Shown here: positions 7,804 through 20,447 of the stretch, piece by piece
Layout: each line of letters starts with the position of its first letter
How positions within the stretch are numbered: position 1 is the stretch's first letter
DNA from: Rhizobium indicum
Lineage (GTDB): Bacteria; Pseudomonadota; Alphaproteobacteria; Rhizobiales; Rhizobiaceae
Reading direction: 5' to 3'
NCBI RefSeq assembly: GCF_005862305.2
Contig: NZ_CP054021.1
Span: 3,388,501-3,452,500 of the forward strand
DNA: 64,000 nt
Position numbers and translations under genes: made by a program
Notes under the pieces: model-generated
Database searches by the model: none
Told to the model about the DNA's origin: nothing
The model's input: the letters and a program-made list of their open reading frames with translations, nothing else

Positions 7804-9780
7804 TCAATTTTCTACGAAAAAGGCAATCGAGCGCGGCTCGACGGTTGCGCGGCCACCGGTTTTATTTGCTCCATCAGGGGTCAACTGGCGCCAGCCCGGT
7901 TCGCCCTCAGAAGGCAGCGTGAAAAATTGGCGGCTCCCCGAGCGATTGAAAAGCACGCCGAGCCGGGTCTGCCTGCCGCGAGAGGAGCGGTCACCGGTCG
8001 ATAACAGCATGCCGAGGGTGGAAAGCGACGGCGTCTCCCATTCGGCAACGGTCATCGGCTCGCCGGAGAGCGAAATCCATTCGACATCGCCGTTTCCTGA
8101 CAGGAAGTCCGTTTCAGAGAAGACGGTGAAGCGGCGACGCAACCCCGCAACGAAGGCGGTGTGGGCGATGAGATCCCCGTCCAACGCTTTCCAGTCCAGC
8201 CAGGTGATCTCGTTGTCCTGGCAATAGGCGTTGTTGTTGCCGTGCTGGCTGCGGCCGCCCTCGTCGCCCGCCGTCAGCATGATGCTGCCGCGGGTGGCAA
8301 AGAGCGTTGAGATCAGCGCCATCACATCGTCCCGGCGACGCTTGCGGATCGTCGGATAGACGGTTTCCCCCTCGACGCCGTTGTTCCAGGAGTGGTTCTC
8401 GTTATGGCCGTCACGATTGTGTTCGCCATTGGCGTCGTTGTGCTTTCCAGCATAGGAGACGAGATCGATCAGCGTGAAGCCGTCATGGGCGGCGAGGAAA
8501 TTGACGCTGCGCGTCTCCTTGCCGTTGTTGCGGGAGAAGATGTCGGAGGAGCCGGCGAGTGCGGTTGCAAGCGCGCCGGTCTTCCAATCGTCACCGCGCC
8601 AGTAGCAGCGCAGGTCGTCGCGAACCCGGTCGTTCCATTCAAGGAAGGGCGGCGGGAAATTGCCGAGCTGGTAACCACCCGGGCCGATATCCCAGGGTTC
8701 GGCAATCATGATCCGGTCGGCAAGCACATCGTCGGAGAGGATCGCGGCCAGTGTTCCGTCGCGTTCGAAGCCCGTCGCGGTGCGGCCAAGCACCGGGGCG
8801 AGATCGAAGCGAAAACCGTCGACGCCGGCGTTGAGCACGAAATGGCGCAGGCTGTCGATGACGAGGCGGCGAACCTCGGGATGATCGCAGGCGAGGGTGT
8901 TGCCGGTGCCTGTGTCGTTGACGAGTTCGCCCGGGCAATTCTGGGCGTGGCGATAATAATGCAGGTTGTCGAGGCCACGCAGCGACAGCGTCGCGCCGTA
9001 ACGGTCGCTCTCGCCGGTATGGTTGAAGACGAGGTCGAGGATGACGGCGATGCCTTCGGCATGGAGGGCCGCGACCGTCTCGCGCAGCTCCGTCATGCCG
9101 CCGGGGACGAGCCGCGGATCGAGCGCCATGAAGGCGACGGGATTGTAGCCCCAGCCGTTGGTGAGGCCGAGCGGCGGCAAATGGCGTTCGTCGATCCAGG
9201 CAGTGATCGGCATCAGTTCGACGGCATCGACGCCGATCCGCTTCAGATGCGCGACGACGGAGGGATGGGCAAGGGCTGCGACCGTGCCGCGCTCAGCCTC
9301 CGGCACGTCGGGATGAAGAATGGTGAAGGGCCGCACCGCCACCTCATAGATAAAGCCGCCCGGCTTGAACAGCGGCTTGCGGATCGCGGCTCGGGTATCG
9401 GTGGTGACGATCGCCTTCGGCATCAGATCCTGGCTGTCCTCGCCATAGATGCCGAGGCGGGGATCGTAGCGGAACGGCCTGTCGATCTCCTTGGCGTAGG
9501 GATCGATCAGCAGCTTGGAGGGATCGTACCAGAGGCCGTTATCGGGTGCATATATACCGTCGGCGCGATAGCCGTAGCGCGCGCCCTCCTTCAGTCCGTC
9601 GACAAAGAGACGATGGAAGTAGTTGCTGTCGCGCGCCATCGGCAGGCGCGCGAATTCCCTGTTGCCGTCATCCTCGAAGAGGCAGAGTTCGATTTGTGCT
9701 GCATGATGCGACCACACGGCAAATTCGACGCCGGTCTCGAAGACGATCGCGCCGGCTTGCGCCGAACTGTTCCCCCGCAT
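7804..9780 (-). CDS. glgX: glycogen debranching enzyme GlgX
   Basis: The 658-residue protein is a GH13 debranching enzyme that hydrolyses alpha-1,6 branches of phosphorylase limit dextrin. An N-terminal CBM48/isoamylase domain (GIVFETGVEFAVWSHHA-like opening, about residues 10-100) is followed by the catalytic barrel. GH13 regions are visible: DLVFNHTGE, the nucleophile in DGFRFDLAPVLGR, the acid/base Glu in MIAEPWDIG, and FLAAHDGFTLID. It lies 12 bases from pgm on the same strand and closes the glycogen gene set. Confidence 0.95.
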   Translation of the reverse strand: MRGNSSAQAGAIVFETGVEFAVWSHHAAQIELCLFEDDGNREFARLPMARDSNYFHRLFVDGLKEGARYGYRADGIYAPDNGLWYDPSKLLIDPYAKEIDRPFRYDPRLGIYGEDSQDLMPKAIVTTDTRAAIRKPLFKPGGFIYEVAVRPFTILHPDVPEAERGTVAALAHPSVVAHLKRIGVDAVELMPITAWIDERHLPPLGLTNGWGYNPVAFMALDPRLVPGGMTELRETVAALHAEGIAVILDLVFNHTGESDRYGATLSLRGLDNLHYYRHAQNCPGELVNDTGTGNTLACDHPEVRRLVIDSLRHFVLNAGVDGFRFDLAPVLGRTATGFERDGTLAAILSDDVLADRIMIAEPWDIGPGGYQLGNFPPPFLEWNDRVRDDLRCYWRGDDWKTGALATALAGSSDIFSRNNGKETRSVNFLAAHDGFTLIDLVSYAGKHNDANGEHNRDGHNENHSWNNGVEGETVYPTIRKRRRDDVMALISTLFATRGSIMLTAGDEGGRSQHGNNNAYCQDNEITWLDWKALDGDLIAHTAFVAGLRRRFTVFSETDFLSGNGDVEWISLSGEPMTVAEWETPSLSTLGMLLSTGDRSSRGRQTRLGVLFNRSGSRQFFTLPSEGEPGWRQLTPDGANKTGGRATVEPRSIAFFVEN

Positions 9781-9792
9781 GTTCCCCCCGGA

Positions 9793-11430
<1,638 letters not shown>

Positions 11431-12873
11431 TCACATGCCTTTCGAGACGAGGCTTGAATAGAGGGCAGCGTAGCGTTCGGCGCTCTTCTCCCAGGAGACA
11501 TCCGATTTCATGCCCTGCTTTTGCAATTGGGTCCAGAGTTTTCGGTCCTGATAAAAATGCATCGCACGGCGGATTGCCTGTAGCATGCCTGTTTCGGTCA
11601 CGGGGGCAAATTGTATGCCGGTTGCGACTTTCGCCGCAAGTGCGGCGTGATTGGCGTCGATCACGGTGTCGTTCAAACCGCCGGTGCGGGCGACGATCGG
11701 CACGCAGCCGTAACGCAGGCCGTAAAGCTGGGTCAGGCCGCAGGGTTCGAAGCGTGAGGGGATGATGATCGCATCGCAGCCGGCCTGCATCAGGTGCGAC
11801 ATTGGCTCGTTATAACCGATCGAAACGCCGATGCGGCCGGGGTGGCGGCTGGCGGAGGCGAGCAGCGCGCCTTCAAGGGCGGCTTCGCCGGAGCCGAGCA
11901 CGACGAGCTTGCCGCCCATGGCGACGATCTCATCGGCGATGTTGGCGACGATATCCATGCCCTTCTGCCAGGTGAGACGGCTGATGACGCAGAAGATCGG
12001 GGCGTTGTCATTGTCGAGACCGAAGAATTCGGCGATCGAGCGCCGGTTCTCCTCGCGATTCTTCAGCGTCGTCTGGCCATAATGGGTGTGGACGACAGGA
12101 TCGGTCGCCGGGTTCCAGATATCGGTGTCGATGCCGTTGACGATGCCGTGCAGATCGTCGATGCGGCTGGCGATGACGCCCTCGAGCCCCATGCCGAATT
12201 CCGACGTGAGGATCTCATCGGCATAGGTCGGGCTGACCGTCGTGATCGCATGGGCAGTCTTGAGGCCGCCCTTGAGGAAGCCGACAGTGCCGTAATATTC
12301 GATGCTGTCGGTGGCGAAGGCATGGGCGGGCAGACGCAGGCCGGGAAAGATCTCGGAACCGAACTGACCCTGGAAGGCGATGTTGTGGATGGTCAGCACG
12401 CTCGGCAGTTCCGGCGTCGGGTAATAACGCATATAGACCGACGTCAGCGCCGCCTGCCAGTCGTGGGTGTGGACGAGATCCGGCCGCCAGCCGGGCAGCA
12501 GGCCGGCGGCGATCTCGGAGGCAGCGAGCGACAGGGCGGCGAAACGACGCCAGTTGTCGGGATAGTCCTTGCCGAGCGGATCGAGATAGGGTCCGCCCGG
12601 CCTGTCGTAATAGGCCGGCGCATCGAGGATGAGCAGATCGAGGCCCTCGTGCTGGACCTCCAGCACGGTCGCCCGCTCACCGAGCAGGTCGGGGAATTCG
12701 AGCCTGACGACGGCGTCGCGAATGACCTTCATCACGGCGGGATAGCCGGGGAGAAGGGTCTTGGTCTCGACTCCGAAGGCTTTCAGAGTAATCGGCAGGG
12801 CGCCGGACACATCGGCCAGACCCCCTGTCTTGATCAAAGGGAAGACTTCGGACGAAACCGAAAGAACTTTCAT
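11431..12873 (-). CDS. glgA: glycogen synthase (ADP-glucose)
   Basis: The 480-residue GT5 enzyme transfers glucose from ADP-glucose to the growing alpha-1,4-glucan. The N-terminal ADP-glucose-binding [13 protein letters not shown] motif (Lys at about residue 16) and the C-terminal GT-B block ([27 protein letters not shown]) are present. Length is typical. It is 3 bases downstream of glgC on the same strand. Confidence 0.97.
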   Translation of the reverse strand: MKVLSVSSEVFPLIKTGGLADVSGALPITLKAFGVETKTLLPGYPAVMKVIRDAVVRLEFPDLLGERATVLEVQHEGLDLLILDAPAYYDRPGGPYLDPLGKDYPDNWRRFAALSLAASEIAAGLLPGWRPDLVHTHDWQAALTSVYMRYYPTPELPSVLTIHNIAFQGQFGSEIFPGLRLPAHAFATDSIEYYGTVGFLKGGLKTAHAITTVSPTYADEILTSEFGMGLEGVIASRIDDLHGIVNGIDTDIWNPATDPVVHTHYGQTTLKNREENRRSIAEFFGLDNDNAPIFCVISRLTWQKGMDIVANIADEIVAMGGKLVVLGSGEAALEGALLASASRHPGRIGVSIGYNEPMSHLMQAGCDAIIIPSRFEPCGLTQLYGLRYGCVPIVARTGGLNDTVIDANHAALAAKVATGIQFAPVTETGMLQAIRRAMHFYQDRKLWTQLQKQGMKSDVSWEKSAERYAALYSSLVSKGM

Positions 12874-12876
12874 AAG

Positions 12877-14139
12877 TCAGATATCCAGCTTGTCGATCAT
12901 CGGTTGCGTGATCAGGCAGATGCCGCTTTCCGTCCGCCGGAAGCGCTTGGCATCGAGCTCGGGATCCTCGCCGACGACCAGGCCTTCCGGAATGACGACA
13001 CCATGGTCGATCACCACATTCTTGAGCTGCGCGCGCCGTCCGACCTTCACGTTCGGCAGGACGACCGCCCCTTCCAACTTGGAGAAGGAGTTGGCCCTGA
13101 CGCCCGTGAAGAGCAGGCTGTTGTTGAGCATGGCGCCCGAGATGATGCAGTCGCCCGACACAACGGAGGAGGTGGCCGAGCCGCGACGATCCTCGTCGTC
13201 ATGGACGAATTTCGCCGGCGGGGTGATCTCGGCATAGGTCCAGATCGGCCAGGACTTGTCGTAGATGTCGAGCTCCGGAACGATCGCCGTCAGGTCAATA
13301 TTGGCCTGCCAATAGGCGTCGATCGTGCCGACGTCGCGCCAATAGGGCTCGTGCTCGAAATCGGAACGGACGCAGGACTTGGCGAAGCGGTGAGCGACCG
13401 CCTTACCGTTCTTGACGATATAGGGGATAATGTCCTTGCCGAAGTCGCGGCTCGAGGTCGGGTCGGCTGCGTCGCGGCGCAGCGCATCGAGGAGGAACTT
13501 GGTGTGGAAGACGTAGATGCCCATCGAGGCGAGGGCGAAATCCGGCTTGTCGGGAATGGGCGGCGGATCGGCCGGTTTCTCGACGAAGGCGATGATCTCG
13601 TCCTTCTCGTTGACATGCATGACGCCGAAGCCGACCGCTTCCATGCGCGGCACTTCCAGGCAGCCGATGGTGACGTCGGCGCCGGAATCGACGTGCTGCT
13701 GCAGCATCCACTCATAGTCCATCTTATAGACGTGGTCGCCTGCAAGAATGACCATGTATTCGACGCCGTAATCCTGGATGATGTCGATGTTCTGATAGAC
13801 GGCGTCGGCCGTGCCTTCATACCATTGCGTCTCGGAGACGCGCTGGCTGGCGGGCAGAATATCGAAGCTCTCGTTGCGCTCGGGGCGGAAGAAGTTCCAG
13901 CCGCGCTGCATGTGGCGGATCAGCGAATGCGCCTTGTATTGCGTGGCGACGCCGATGCGGCGGATGCCGGAATTCAGGGCGTTCGACAAAGCGAAATCGA
14001 TGATGCGGGCCTTGCCGCCGAAATAGACGGCCGGCTTGGCACGCCGGTCGGTGAGTTCCTTGAGACGGCTTCCCCTACCGCCCGCCAGAACATAAGCCAT
14101 TGCATCGCGGGCAAGTGGCTGAACGCGCTTTTCTACCAT
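12877..14139 (-). CDS. glgC: glucose-1-phosphate adenylyltransferase
   Basis: The 420-residue protein makes ADP-glucose from ATP and glucose-1-phosphate, the committed step of glycogen synthesis. The start at 14139 ([20 protein letters not shown]) is preceded by gggaggagaaa and gives the family N-terminus; the 50-codon upstream extension overlaps glgB and looks artefactual. The [19 protein letters not shown] pyrophosphorylase motif and the C-terminal left-handed beta-helix region are intact. The gene starts 20 bases after the glgB stop. Confidence 0.97.
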   Translation of the reverse strand: MVEKRVQPLARDAMAYVLAGGRGSRLKELTDRRAKPAVYFGGKARIIDFALSNALNSGIRRIGVATQYKAHSLIRHMQRGWNFFRPERNESFDILPASQRVSETQWYEGTADAVYQNIDIIQDYGVEYMVILAGDHVYKMDYEWMLQQHVDSGADVTIGCLEVPRMEAVGFGVMHVNEKDEIIAFVEKPADPPPIPDKPDFALASMGIYVFHTKFLLDALRRDAADPTSSRDFGKDIIPYIVKNGKAVAHRFAKSCVRSDFEHEPYWRDVGTIDAYWQANIDLTAIVPELDIYDKSWPIWTYAEITPPAKFVHDDEDRRGSATSSVVSGDCIISGAMLNNSLLFTGVRANSFSKLEGAVVLPNVKVGRRAQLKNVVIDHGVVIPEGLVVGEDPELDAKRFRRTESGICLITQPMIDKLDI

Positions 14140-14158
14140 TTTCTCCTCCCACCAGTCA

Positions 14159-16366
14159 CTAATTTTCAGGTTCAAGCATGATTGTCGCCAAGGGCGGCAA
14201 GGTGATCGAGCAGGTGATTTCGCCGCCGGCATCGACGGCCTGCACGCGCCCGCCATTGCCCTTGCCGCTGCCGCCGTAGATGTCGGCATCGGTGTTCAGG
14301 ATTTCCCGCCAGCGACCTGCGGACGGCAGGCGGATCGAATAATTCTCGCGATAGACAGGGGTGAAATTGGTGATGACGGCGACCGGCTTCTGGCCCGGCG
14401 CCTTGCGCAGCCAGGCAAAAACGGAATTCTGGTGGTCGTCGGCGACCAGCCATTCGAAACCTTCGCCCTCGCAGTCACGCGCATGCAGCGCCGGCTTGCT
14501 GCGATAGGTAAAATTGAGGTCGCGCACCAGGCGCCGCATGCCCTCGTGCATCCGATATTGAAGCAGGTTCCAGTCGAGTGCCTTCTCTTCGCTCCACTCG
14601 CTCCACTGGGCGAATTCCTGGCCCATGAACAGCAGCTTCTTGCCGGGATAGCCCCACATATAGGCGTAGTAGGCGCGCAGATTGGCGAACTTCTGCCAGT
14701 CGTCGCCCGGCATCTTGGCGATCAGCGAGCCTTTTCCGTGCACAACCTCGTCATGCGAGAGCGGCAGCACGAAATTTTCCGAATAGGCGTAGAGCAGGCC
14801 GAAGGTGAGTTCGTTGTGATGGTGCCCGCGATAGATGGGATCGCGGCTCATGTAGCTCAGCGTGTCGTGCATGAAGCCCATGTTCCACTTGAAGCCGAAG
14901 CCGAGGCCGCCCTCATGGACGGGTTGCGAGACCTTCGGCCAGGAGGTCGATTCCTCGGCGATGGTCATGACGTTGGAATTTTTGCCGTAGATGCGGATGT
15001 TGAGATCCTGCAGAAAACGGACCGCTTCGAGGTTCTCGTTGCCGCCATATTCGTTCGGGATCCATTCGCCGTGCTTGCGCGAATAATCAAGGTAGAGCAT
15101 CGAGGCGACGGCATCGACACGCAAACCGTCGAGGTGGAATTTTTCGGCCCAGTAGAGCGCGTTGTTGACGAGATAGGAAACGACCTCGGTGCGGCCGAAA
15201 TTGTAGATCGCCGTGCTCCAGTCCGGGTGGAAGCCCTTGCGCGGGTCTTCGTGCTCGTAGAGTGCCGTGCCGTCGAACCAGCCGAGGCCGTGTTCGTCGG
15301 TCGGAAAATGCGCCGGCACCCAGTCGAGGATGACGCCGATGCCGACCTTGTGGCAGCCGTTGACGAAACGGGCAAAACCCTCCGGCTCGCCGAAACGAGC
15401 GGTTGGCGCATAGAGGCCGGTCGTCTGGTAACCCCAGGAGGGGTCGTAGGGGTACTCGGTGATCGGCAGGAATTCGATATGGGTGAAGCCCATATCGGCG
15501 CAATAGGGGATGAGGCTGGAGGCGAGCTCGTCCCAGGACAGCATCGTGCCGTCCTGCCGGCGTTGCCAGGAGGCGGCATGCACCTCGTAGATCGAGATCG
15601 GCTGGCGGCGCTTGTCGGTCTCGCGCCAGTGCTTCAGATGGGCCTCGTCTTCCCACTCCTGCTCCAGCTCGGCGGCGGTGACGGAGGCGGTCTTCGGCCG
15701 CAGCTCGCTGCGGCGCGCAAAGGGATCGGCCTTCAGGGGCAGCAATACGCCGTCCTGGCCGCGGATCTCGAACTTGTAGGCAACGCCGATCGGTACGTCA
15801 GGGGCAAAGATTTCCCAGATGCCGCTATCGGAGCGGAAGCGCATCACGTGGCGCCGGCCGTCCCAATTGTTGAAATCACCGACGACGGAGACGCGCTGTG
15901 CGTTCGGCGCCCAGACGGCGAAATGGATGCCCTGGGCGCCGTCATGCTTGATGAGGTGGGCGCCCATCTTGTCGAACAGGCGCAGGTGCGAACCCTGGCG
16001 GGCGAAATAATCGTCCATCGGTCCGAGCACCGGACCGAAGCTGTAAGGATCGGTAACAGCCCATTCGGCATCGCCGCGGCGGGCGCGATAACGCACCGGC
16101 TGGAGCTTTGTGAGGGAAACCGGGCCGGCGAAGACGCCATCGGCATGGAGCTGCTTCAGTTCGCCGATGACGCCGCCGTCGAGCGTCATGGCGGTCACTT
16201 CCTCCGCGCCCGGGATGAAGCACCGGGCGACGAAAGCGTCGTCGGCCTGGTGCACACCGAGGACGGCAAAGGGATTGGAATGCGAGCCGGCAAGGATTGC
16301 CGTGATTTCATCTGCCGAAATTTCCCAGGAAAGCTTTACTTCAGGGACGGTTTTCGGCGTTTTCAT
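14159..16366 (-). CDS. glgB: 1,4-alpha-glucan branching enzyme
   Basis: The 735-residue protein has the N1 and CBM48 modules at about residues 10-230, then the GH13 barrel. Key regions are [15 protein letters not shown] (nucleophile Asp), [10 protein letters not shown] (acid/base Glu) and [14 protein letters not shown]. It makes the alpha-1,6 branches of glycogen. Its start overlaps the glgP stop by 4 bases, indicating coupled translation. Confidence 0.97.
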   Translation of the reverse strand: MKTPKTVPEVKLSWEISADEITAILAGSHSNPFAVLGVHQADDAFVARCFIPGAEEVTAMTLDGGVIGELKQLHADGVFAGPVSLTKLQPVRYRARRGDAEWAVTDPYSFGPVLGPMDDYFARQGSHLRLFDKMGAHLIKHDGAQGIHFAVWAPNAQRVSVVGDFNNWDGRRHVMRFRSDSGIWEIFAPDVPIGVAYKFEIRGQDGVLLPLKADPFARRSELRPKTASVTAAELEQEWEDEAHLKHWRETDKRRQPISIYEVHAASWQRRQDGTMLSWDELASSLIPYCADMGFTHIEFLPITEYPYDPSWGYQTTGLYAPTARFGEPEGFARFVNGCHKVGIGVILDWVPAHFPTDEHGLGWFDGTALYEHEDPRKGFHPDWSTAIYNFGRTEVVSYLVNNALYWAEKFHLDGLRVDAVASMLYLDYSRKHGEWIPNEYGGNENLEAVRFLQDLNIRIYGKNSNVMTIAEESTSWPKVSQPVHEGGLGFGFKWNMGFMHDTLSYMSRDPIYRGHHHNELTFGLLYAYSENFVLPLSHDEVVHGKGSLIAKMPGDDWQKFANLRAYYAYMWGYPGKKLLFMGQEFAQWSEWSEEKALDWNLLQYRMHEGMRRLVRDLNFTYRSKPALHARDCEGEGFEWLVADDHQNSVFAWLRKAPGQKPVAVITNFTPVYRENYSIRLPSAGRWREILNTDADIYGGSGKGNGGRVQAVDAGGEITCSITLPPLATIMLEPEN

Positions 16367-18825
16367 CCGGCTCTCCAGATTTCGTCTGCATATTGCCTGA
16401 TCGTACGGTCGGAAGAGAACCAGCCCATCCGTGCCGTATTGTTGATCGTCTTGGTGTACCAGGCGGACTGGTTGGTCCAGATCTGGTCGACCTCGCGCTG
16501 GGCCTGGGCGTAGGCGTCGAAATCGGCGGCGACCATGAACCAGTCGTGCGAATAGATGCCGTCGATCAGCGCTGTGTAGCGGTTGCGGTCATCGGGCGAG
16601 AAGACGCCGGAACTGATAGCGGCCAGCGCCTGGGCGAGTTCGCGCGATCCTTCGATGATGGCGCGCGGATTGTGGCCATCACTGCGGACTTTCGACACCT
16701 CGTCGGCCTTGAGGCCGAAGATGACGATGTTGTCCTCGCCGACATTGTCGCGCATCTCGACATTGGCGCCATCGAGCGTGCCGATCGTCAGCGCGCCATT
16801 GAGGCCGAACTTCATGTTGCCGGTGCCGGATGCTTCCATGCCGGCAGTCGAGATCTGCTCCGAGAGGTCGGCCGCCGGAACCATGACTTCGGCGAGCGAG
16901 ACATTGTAGTTCGGGACGAAGACGATCTTCAGCAGGCCGCGTACCGACGGGTCGTTGTTGATCGTGCGGGAGACGTCGTTGATCAGCTTGATGATGAGCT
17001 TGGCATTGTAATAACTCGGCGCCGCCTTGCCGGCGAAGAGTTTCACGCGCGGCACCCAGTCGAGCTCGGGATGCGAGCGGATCTGGTCGTAGAGCGCGAC
17101 GGCCTCGATGATATTCAGCAGCTGGCGCTTGTATTCGTGGATGCGCTTGATCTGGATGTCGAACATCGCCGACGGGTCGAGCTTCACGCCCATGCGGCTG
17201 GCGACGAGGTTGGAGAGTGCCACCTTGTTGGCGCGCTTTATCGCTGCGAATTTCTGCTGGAAAGCCGGATCGGAGGAATGCACGTCGAGCGCACGCAGCT
17301 TCTCGGCATCATCGAGGAATTCGTCGCCGATCGCCTCACGGATCAGGCCGGTGAGGCCGGGATTGCACTGCTGCAGCCAGCGGCGCGGCGTGATGCCGTT
17401 GGTCTTGTTGTTGATGCGGTCGGGATAGAGCTTGTGCAGATCGGCGAAGACCGTGACCTTCATCAGGTCGGTGTGCAGGGCCGAGACGCCGTTGATCGAA
17501 TGCGAGCCGACGAAAGCGAGGTTGCCCATGCGCACGCGGCGGTCGCCGCTTTCATCGATCAGCGAGATCGAGCGGATTTCCCCATCGGAGAAGTTCTTGC
17601 CCTTGCGGGCGTCGATCAGGATTTTGGCATTGATCGCATAGATGATCTGCATGTGGCGGGGCAGCAGACGTTCGAACAGCGGCACCGCCCAGCTTTCCAG
17701 CGCTTCGGGCAGCAGCGTGTGGTTGGTGTAGGAGAAGGTGCGGCGGGTGATGTCCCAGGCCTGGTCGAAATCCATCCCGTGTACGTCACAGAGCAGACGC
17801 ACGAGTTCGGCGACCGAGACGGCGGGGTGAGTGTCGTTCAGCTGGATCGCCACCTTGTCCGGCAGCGAGGTGAAATCGTCATATTGCTGCAGATGGCGGC
17901 GCAGGATGTCCTGCAGCGAGGCCGACGAGAAGAAGAATTCCTGGCGCAGGCGCAGCTCCTGGCCGGCCGGGGTGGCGTCGGCAGGATAGAGAACCCGGGT
18001 CAGGCTTTCGGCCTTGTTGCTTTCGCGCAGCGCCCCGATGTGATCGCCGGCGTTGAAGGCATCGAGCAGGATCGGATCGATCGGCTGCGCCGACCAGAGG
18101 CGCAGCGTGTTGACACGTTTGCCGCGCCAGCCGACGGCCGGCGTGTCGAAGGCGGCGGCGATGACGCGCTCTGCCGGTTTCCAGACGTAGCGCGGCTGGT
18201 CGTCATGGGTGGTGATGAATTCGACGGCGCCGCCGAAGCCGATTTCATAGGCGCTTTCGCGGCGCTCGAATTCCCAGGGATTGCCGTGGGCGAGCCAGTT
18301 TTCCGGCAGTTCCACCTGCCAGCCGTCGGCCAGCTGCTGGCGGAAGAGGCCGTGGACATAGCGGATGCCGTAGCCATAGGCCGGAACCTCGACCGTCGCC
18401 ATGCTCTCCATGAAACAGGCAGCCAGTCGGCCGAGGCCGCCGTTGCCGAGTGCGGCATCCGGCTCCAGGCCGGCGATGACGTTGACGTCGACGCCGAGCG
18501 AGGCGAGCGCATCGCGCACTTCCTCCATCAGGCCGAGGTTCGAGATGGCGTCGCGCATCAGGCGGCCGATCAGGAATTCGAGAGAAAGATAATAGACGCG
18601 CTTGGCGCCGGTCGCATAAACCTCGCGGGTGGAAGCCATCCACTTGTCGATGATGCGGTCGCGCACCACCAGGATCGTCGCGGTCAGCCAGTCATGCGGC
18701 TTTGCCACCTTGGCATCCTTGCCGATGCGGTAGGTCAGACGTTCGATAATTTCTTCAGCGAGAATTTCCGGCCTTGAACTGCGAGGGGCGGGGGAGGGGA
18801 TGATCGGCTTGGAAACAGTGTTCAT
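16363..18825 (-). CDS. glgP: glycogen phosphorylase
   Basis: The 820-residue GT35 enzyme releases glucose-1-phosphate from glycogen. The PLP-binding segment EASGTGNMKFGLNGALTIGT, with its lysine, and the GNGGLGRLAACFMES segment are intact. It is the first gene of the leftward glycogen operon glgP-glgB-glgC-glgA-pgm-glgX. Confidence 0.97.
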   Translation of the reverse strand: MNTVSKPIIPSPAPRSSRPEILAEEIIERLTYRIGKDAKVAKPHDWLTATILVVRDRIIDKWMASTREVYATGAKRVYYLSLEFLIGRLMRDAISNLGLMEEVRDALASLGVDVNVIAGLEPDAALGNGGLGRLAACFMESMATVEVPAYGYGIRYVHGLFRQQLADGWQVELPENWLAHGNPWEFERRESAYEIGFGGAVEFITTHDDQPRYVWKPAERVIAAAFDTPAVGWRGKRVNTLRLWSAQPIDPILLDAFNAGDHIGALRESNKAESLTRVLYPADATPAGQELRLRQEFFFSSASLQDILRRHLQQYDDFTSLPDKVAIQLNDTHPAVSVAELVRLLCDVHGMDFDQAWDITRRTFSYTNHTLLPEALESWAVPLFERLLPRHMQIIYAINAKILIDARKGKNFSDGEIRSISLIDESGDRRVRMGNLAFVGSHSINGVSALHTDLMKVTVFADLHKLYPDRINNKTNGITPRRWLQQCNPGLTGLIREAIGDEFLDDAEKLRALDVHSSDPAFQQKFAAIKRANKVALSNLVASRMGVKLDPSAMFDIQIKRIHEYKRQLLNIIEAVALYDQIRSHPELDWVPRVKLFAGKAAPSYYNAKLIIKLINDVSRTINNDPSVRGLLKIVFVPNYNVSLAEVMVPAADLSEQISTAGMEASGTGNMKFGLNGALTIGTLDGANVEMRDNVGEDNIVIFGLKADEVSKVRSDGHNPRAIIEGSRELAQALAAISSGVFSPDDRNRYTALIDGIYSHDWFMVAADFDAYAQAQREVDQIWTNQSAWYTKTINNTARMGWFSSDRTIRQYADEIWRAG

Positions 18826-19040
18826 CGTCAGGTCTCGCCAATTTTAATTTGGTTTCAGGATGTTATGCCTGATTCAATCAATTTGTCGCTTGCGCCGGCA
18901 ACAGTTTATGCATCGTTACTAAGCACTTGCAACAAAGGATTTGGACAAACGAAAAATTTGCGAAACCTTCATATTCACGCGGGCCGAGGGGGTTGATTTC
19001 AATCGCTTTTCCCGATCTGATGCGTCGAACGAGCACAACG
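18826..19040 (-). promoter_or_regulatory. upstream region of the glycogen operon
   Basis: About 215 bases without a convincing gene lie between glgP and the terminator at 19041. The stretch 18840-18960 is AT-rich relative to its surroundings and must hold the glgP promoter, but I could not assign -35 and -10 boxes with confidence. Confidence 0.4.
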
Positions 19041-19077
19041 AAAAGCCGCTCCGGTTTGTTCCGGAGCGGCTTTTTTA
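19041..19077 (-). terminator. Rho-independent terminator, probably bidirectional
   Basis: A strong inverted repeat (aaaagccgctccgg / ccggagcggctttttt) with a short loop is flanked by T-runs on both strands. On the minus strand it lies 26 bases after the stop of the VWA/Tad-like gene. Confidence 0.9.
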
Positions 19078-19102
19078 TCGACCTCGCAGCCGATTCCGTG
19101 AC

Positions 19103-20335
19103 TTAGTTGGTGAGACGGGTAATCGAGCTCGTAGCCTTTGCGGCGATATCGCCGAAATCTTCGACCAGTTTGGCCATGTTGTCAGGAGCATAATAGTTGG
19201 TGGTACTGCTTGCGCAGGCCTGCAGCAGATCCTTACCCTTCTGCGGAGCCATGAAGGCAATGGTAAAGATGGTAATCCCATCGCCTTTTACCGCAGTGCA
19301 GAGATCGCGGACGTCTTTGTCAATCGGCTGGCTCCACGAACTACTGTCGCCCGTCATTTCACCGTCGGTCATCAGGATAATATATCGTTGGAAACTGTCG
19401 TGATTCTTGGATTCGTGCGCCTTGGTCTCCGTATCGGTGCCGTCGGTCGAGGACTTCAGAGCCTTGTAAGCCGTATCGAGGGCATCACTCGCATCTGTGC
19501 CGCCGGTCGGCTTATAGGGGAGAGCCGAGACGTAGTTCGCGGCGTCCGCGGTGCCCCAATTGATCGCCTTGGCCGCCTGTTCTTTGTCCGTATAGGAGAC
19601 AGCGCCGACACGGACGAGTTCGTGCTCCGGATCGGCTTTGTTAAGTTCGGTGAAAAGCCCGGCAGCCGCTGTCTGCAATGCTTCGATCTTGCGGGTATAG
19701 CAATAGGACTTCAAATCGTTGTCCGGATTCGGCCAACTTTTTTGTGTGTAGTTGTCACATTTCGACGGCTTCGTTTTCTTCTGATCGGTTATGAAAGACA
19801 TCGAACCGGAGCGGTCGAGGACCAGATACATCGAGAGTGCGCCCTGTGTATCGGTCTGGCCGTTCTCGCCTGTGCTTGCCGCGCTGATGGTCTGCGTCGT
19901 CTTACCGAAGACGCGCATCAGGGGACTGAGCGGAAGGTTGATGGACGTGTTGACATCGACCTTGAAGATCTTGCTTTTCGTGCCGTTCGCCGTGGTGGTG
20001 ACGCTGACGTTCGTTGTGTCCTTGATCGAGCCTTGGATGGAATTATTTGCAAGAACCTGTGCCATCTGTCCGGCGACAAAATTCTTGGCAAGGCTTTTCG
20101 CGCCGGCCTCGTCAGTTTTCTCATTGGCGAGCGCGGTCGCTGCCGCGAGAGCCGCCGAGTCCGTGGCTTCCTGCAGCTCGCGCTTTGACAGCGCCATGTT
20201 CGAATAGTCGATCGCCAGGCCGGCGGCACCGAGCAGAACGGGTATCATGATCGCCGTCATCATGCCGAAGTTGCCGCGGCGGTCGTCAAGCAAACGACGC
20301 AAGCAGGAATTGTAAAAGTAGGAGGTGCTCATCAT
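19103..20335 (-). CDS. TadE/TadG-like protein with von Willebrand A domain
   Basis: The 410-residue protein has an N-terminal Tad-like segment (RRGNFGMMTAIMIPVLLGAAGLAIDYS) with one membrane helix at about residues 25-44, then a helical region rich in Ala, and a von Willebrand A domain with the MIDAS motif DRSGSMS at about 174-180. Such proteins are often called pilus-assembly TadG-like and are secreted or membrane-anchored with the VWA outside. No other tad/flp genes are nearby. The start is uncertain: ATG at 20335 or 20332, or GTG at 20341; none has a strong Shine-Dalgarno site. Confidence 0.85.
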   Translation of the reverse strand: MMSTSYFYNSCLRRLLDDRRGNFGMMTAIMIPVLLGAAGLAIDYSNMALSKRELQEATDSAALAAATALANEKTDEAGAKSLAKNFVAGQMAQVLANNSIQGSIKDTTNVSVTTTANGTKSKIFKVDVNTSINLPLSPLMRVFGKTTQTISAASTGENGQTDTQGALSMYLVLDRSGSMSFITDQKKTKPSKCDNYTQKSWPNPDNDLKSYCYTRKIEALQTAAAGLFTELNKADPEHELVRVGAVSYTDKEQAAKAINWGTADAANYVSALPYKPTGGTDASDALDTAYKALKSSTDGTDTETKAHESKNHDSFQRYIILMTDGEMTGDSSSWSQPIDKDVRDLCTAVKGDGITIFTIAFMAPQKGKDLLQACASSTTNYYAPDNMAKLVEDFGDIAAKATSSITRLTN

Positions 20336-20447
20336 GTTCACCCGTATAGGAGGCCCTGTGAGGTGATTTACGCACGCTCCTCCTTTCCGCCGTCCTTACG
20401 GCGTCAATACAATTTTAACGAATCGTCGAATTTTTCCAGTTTTGGGA

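Noticed and set aside
14140..14289. Longer start for glgC
   Set aside because: The 50 extra codons overlap glgB and lack family similarity; the 14139 ATG has a strong RBS.
11794..18777. Three very long plus-strand frames (up to about 795 codons) opposite glgA/glgC, glgB and glgP
   Set aside because: They mirror the codon bias of the coding strand and contain no recognisable domain; shadow frames.
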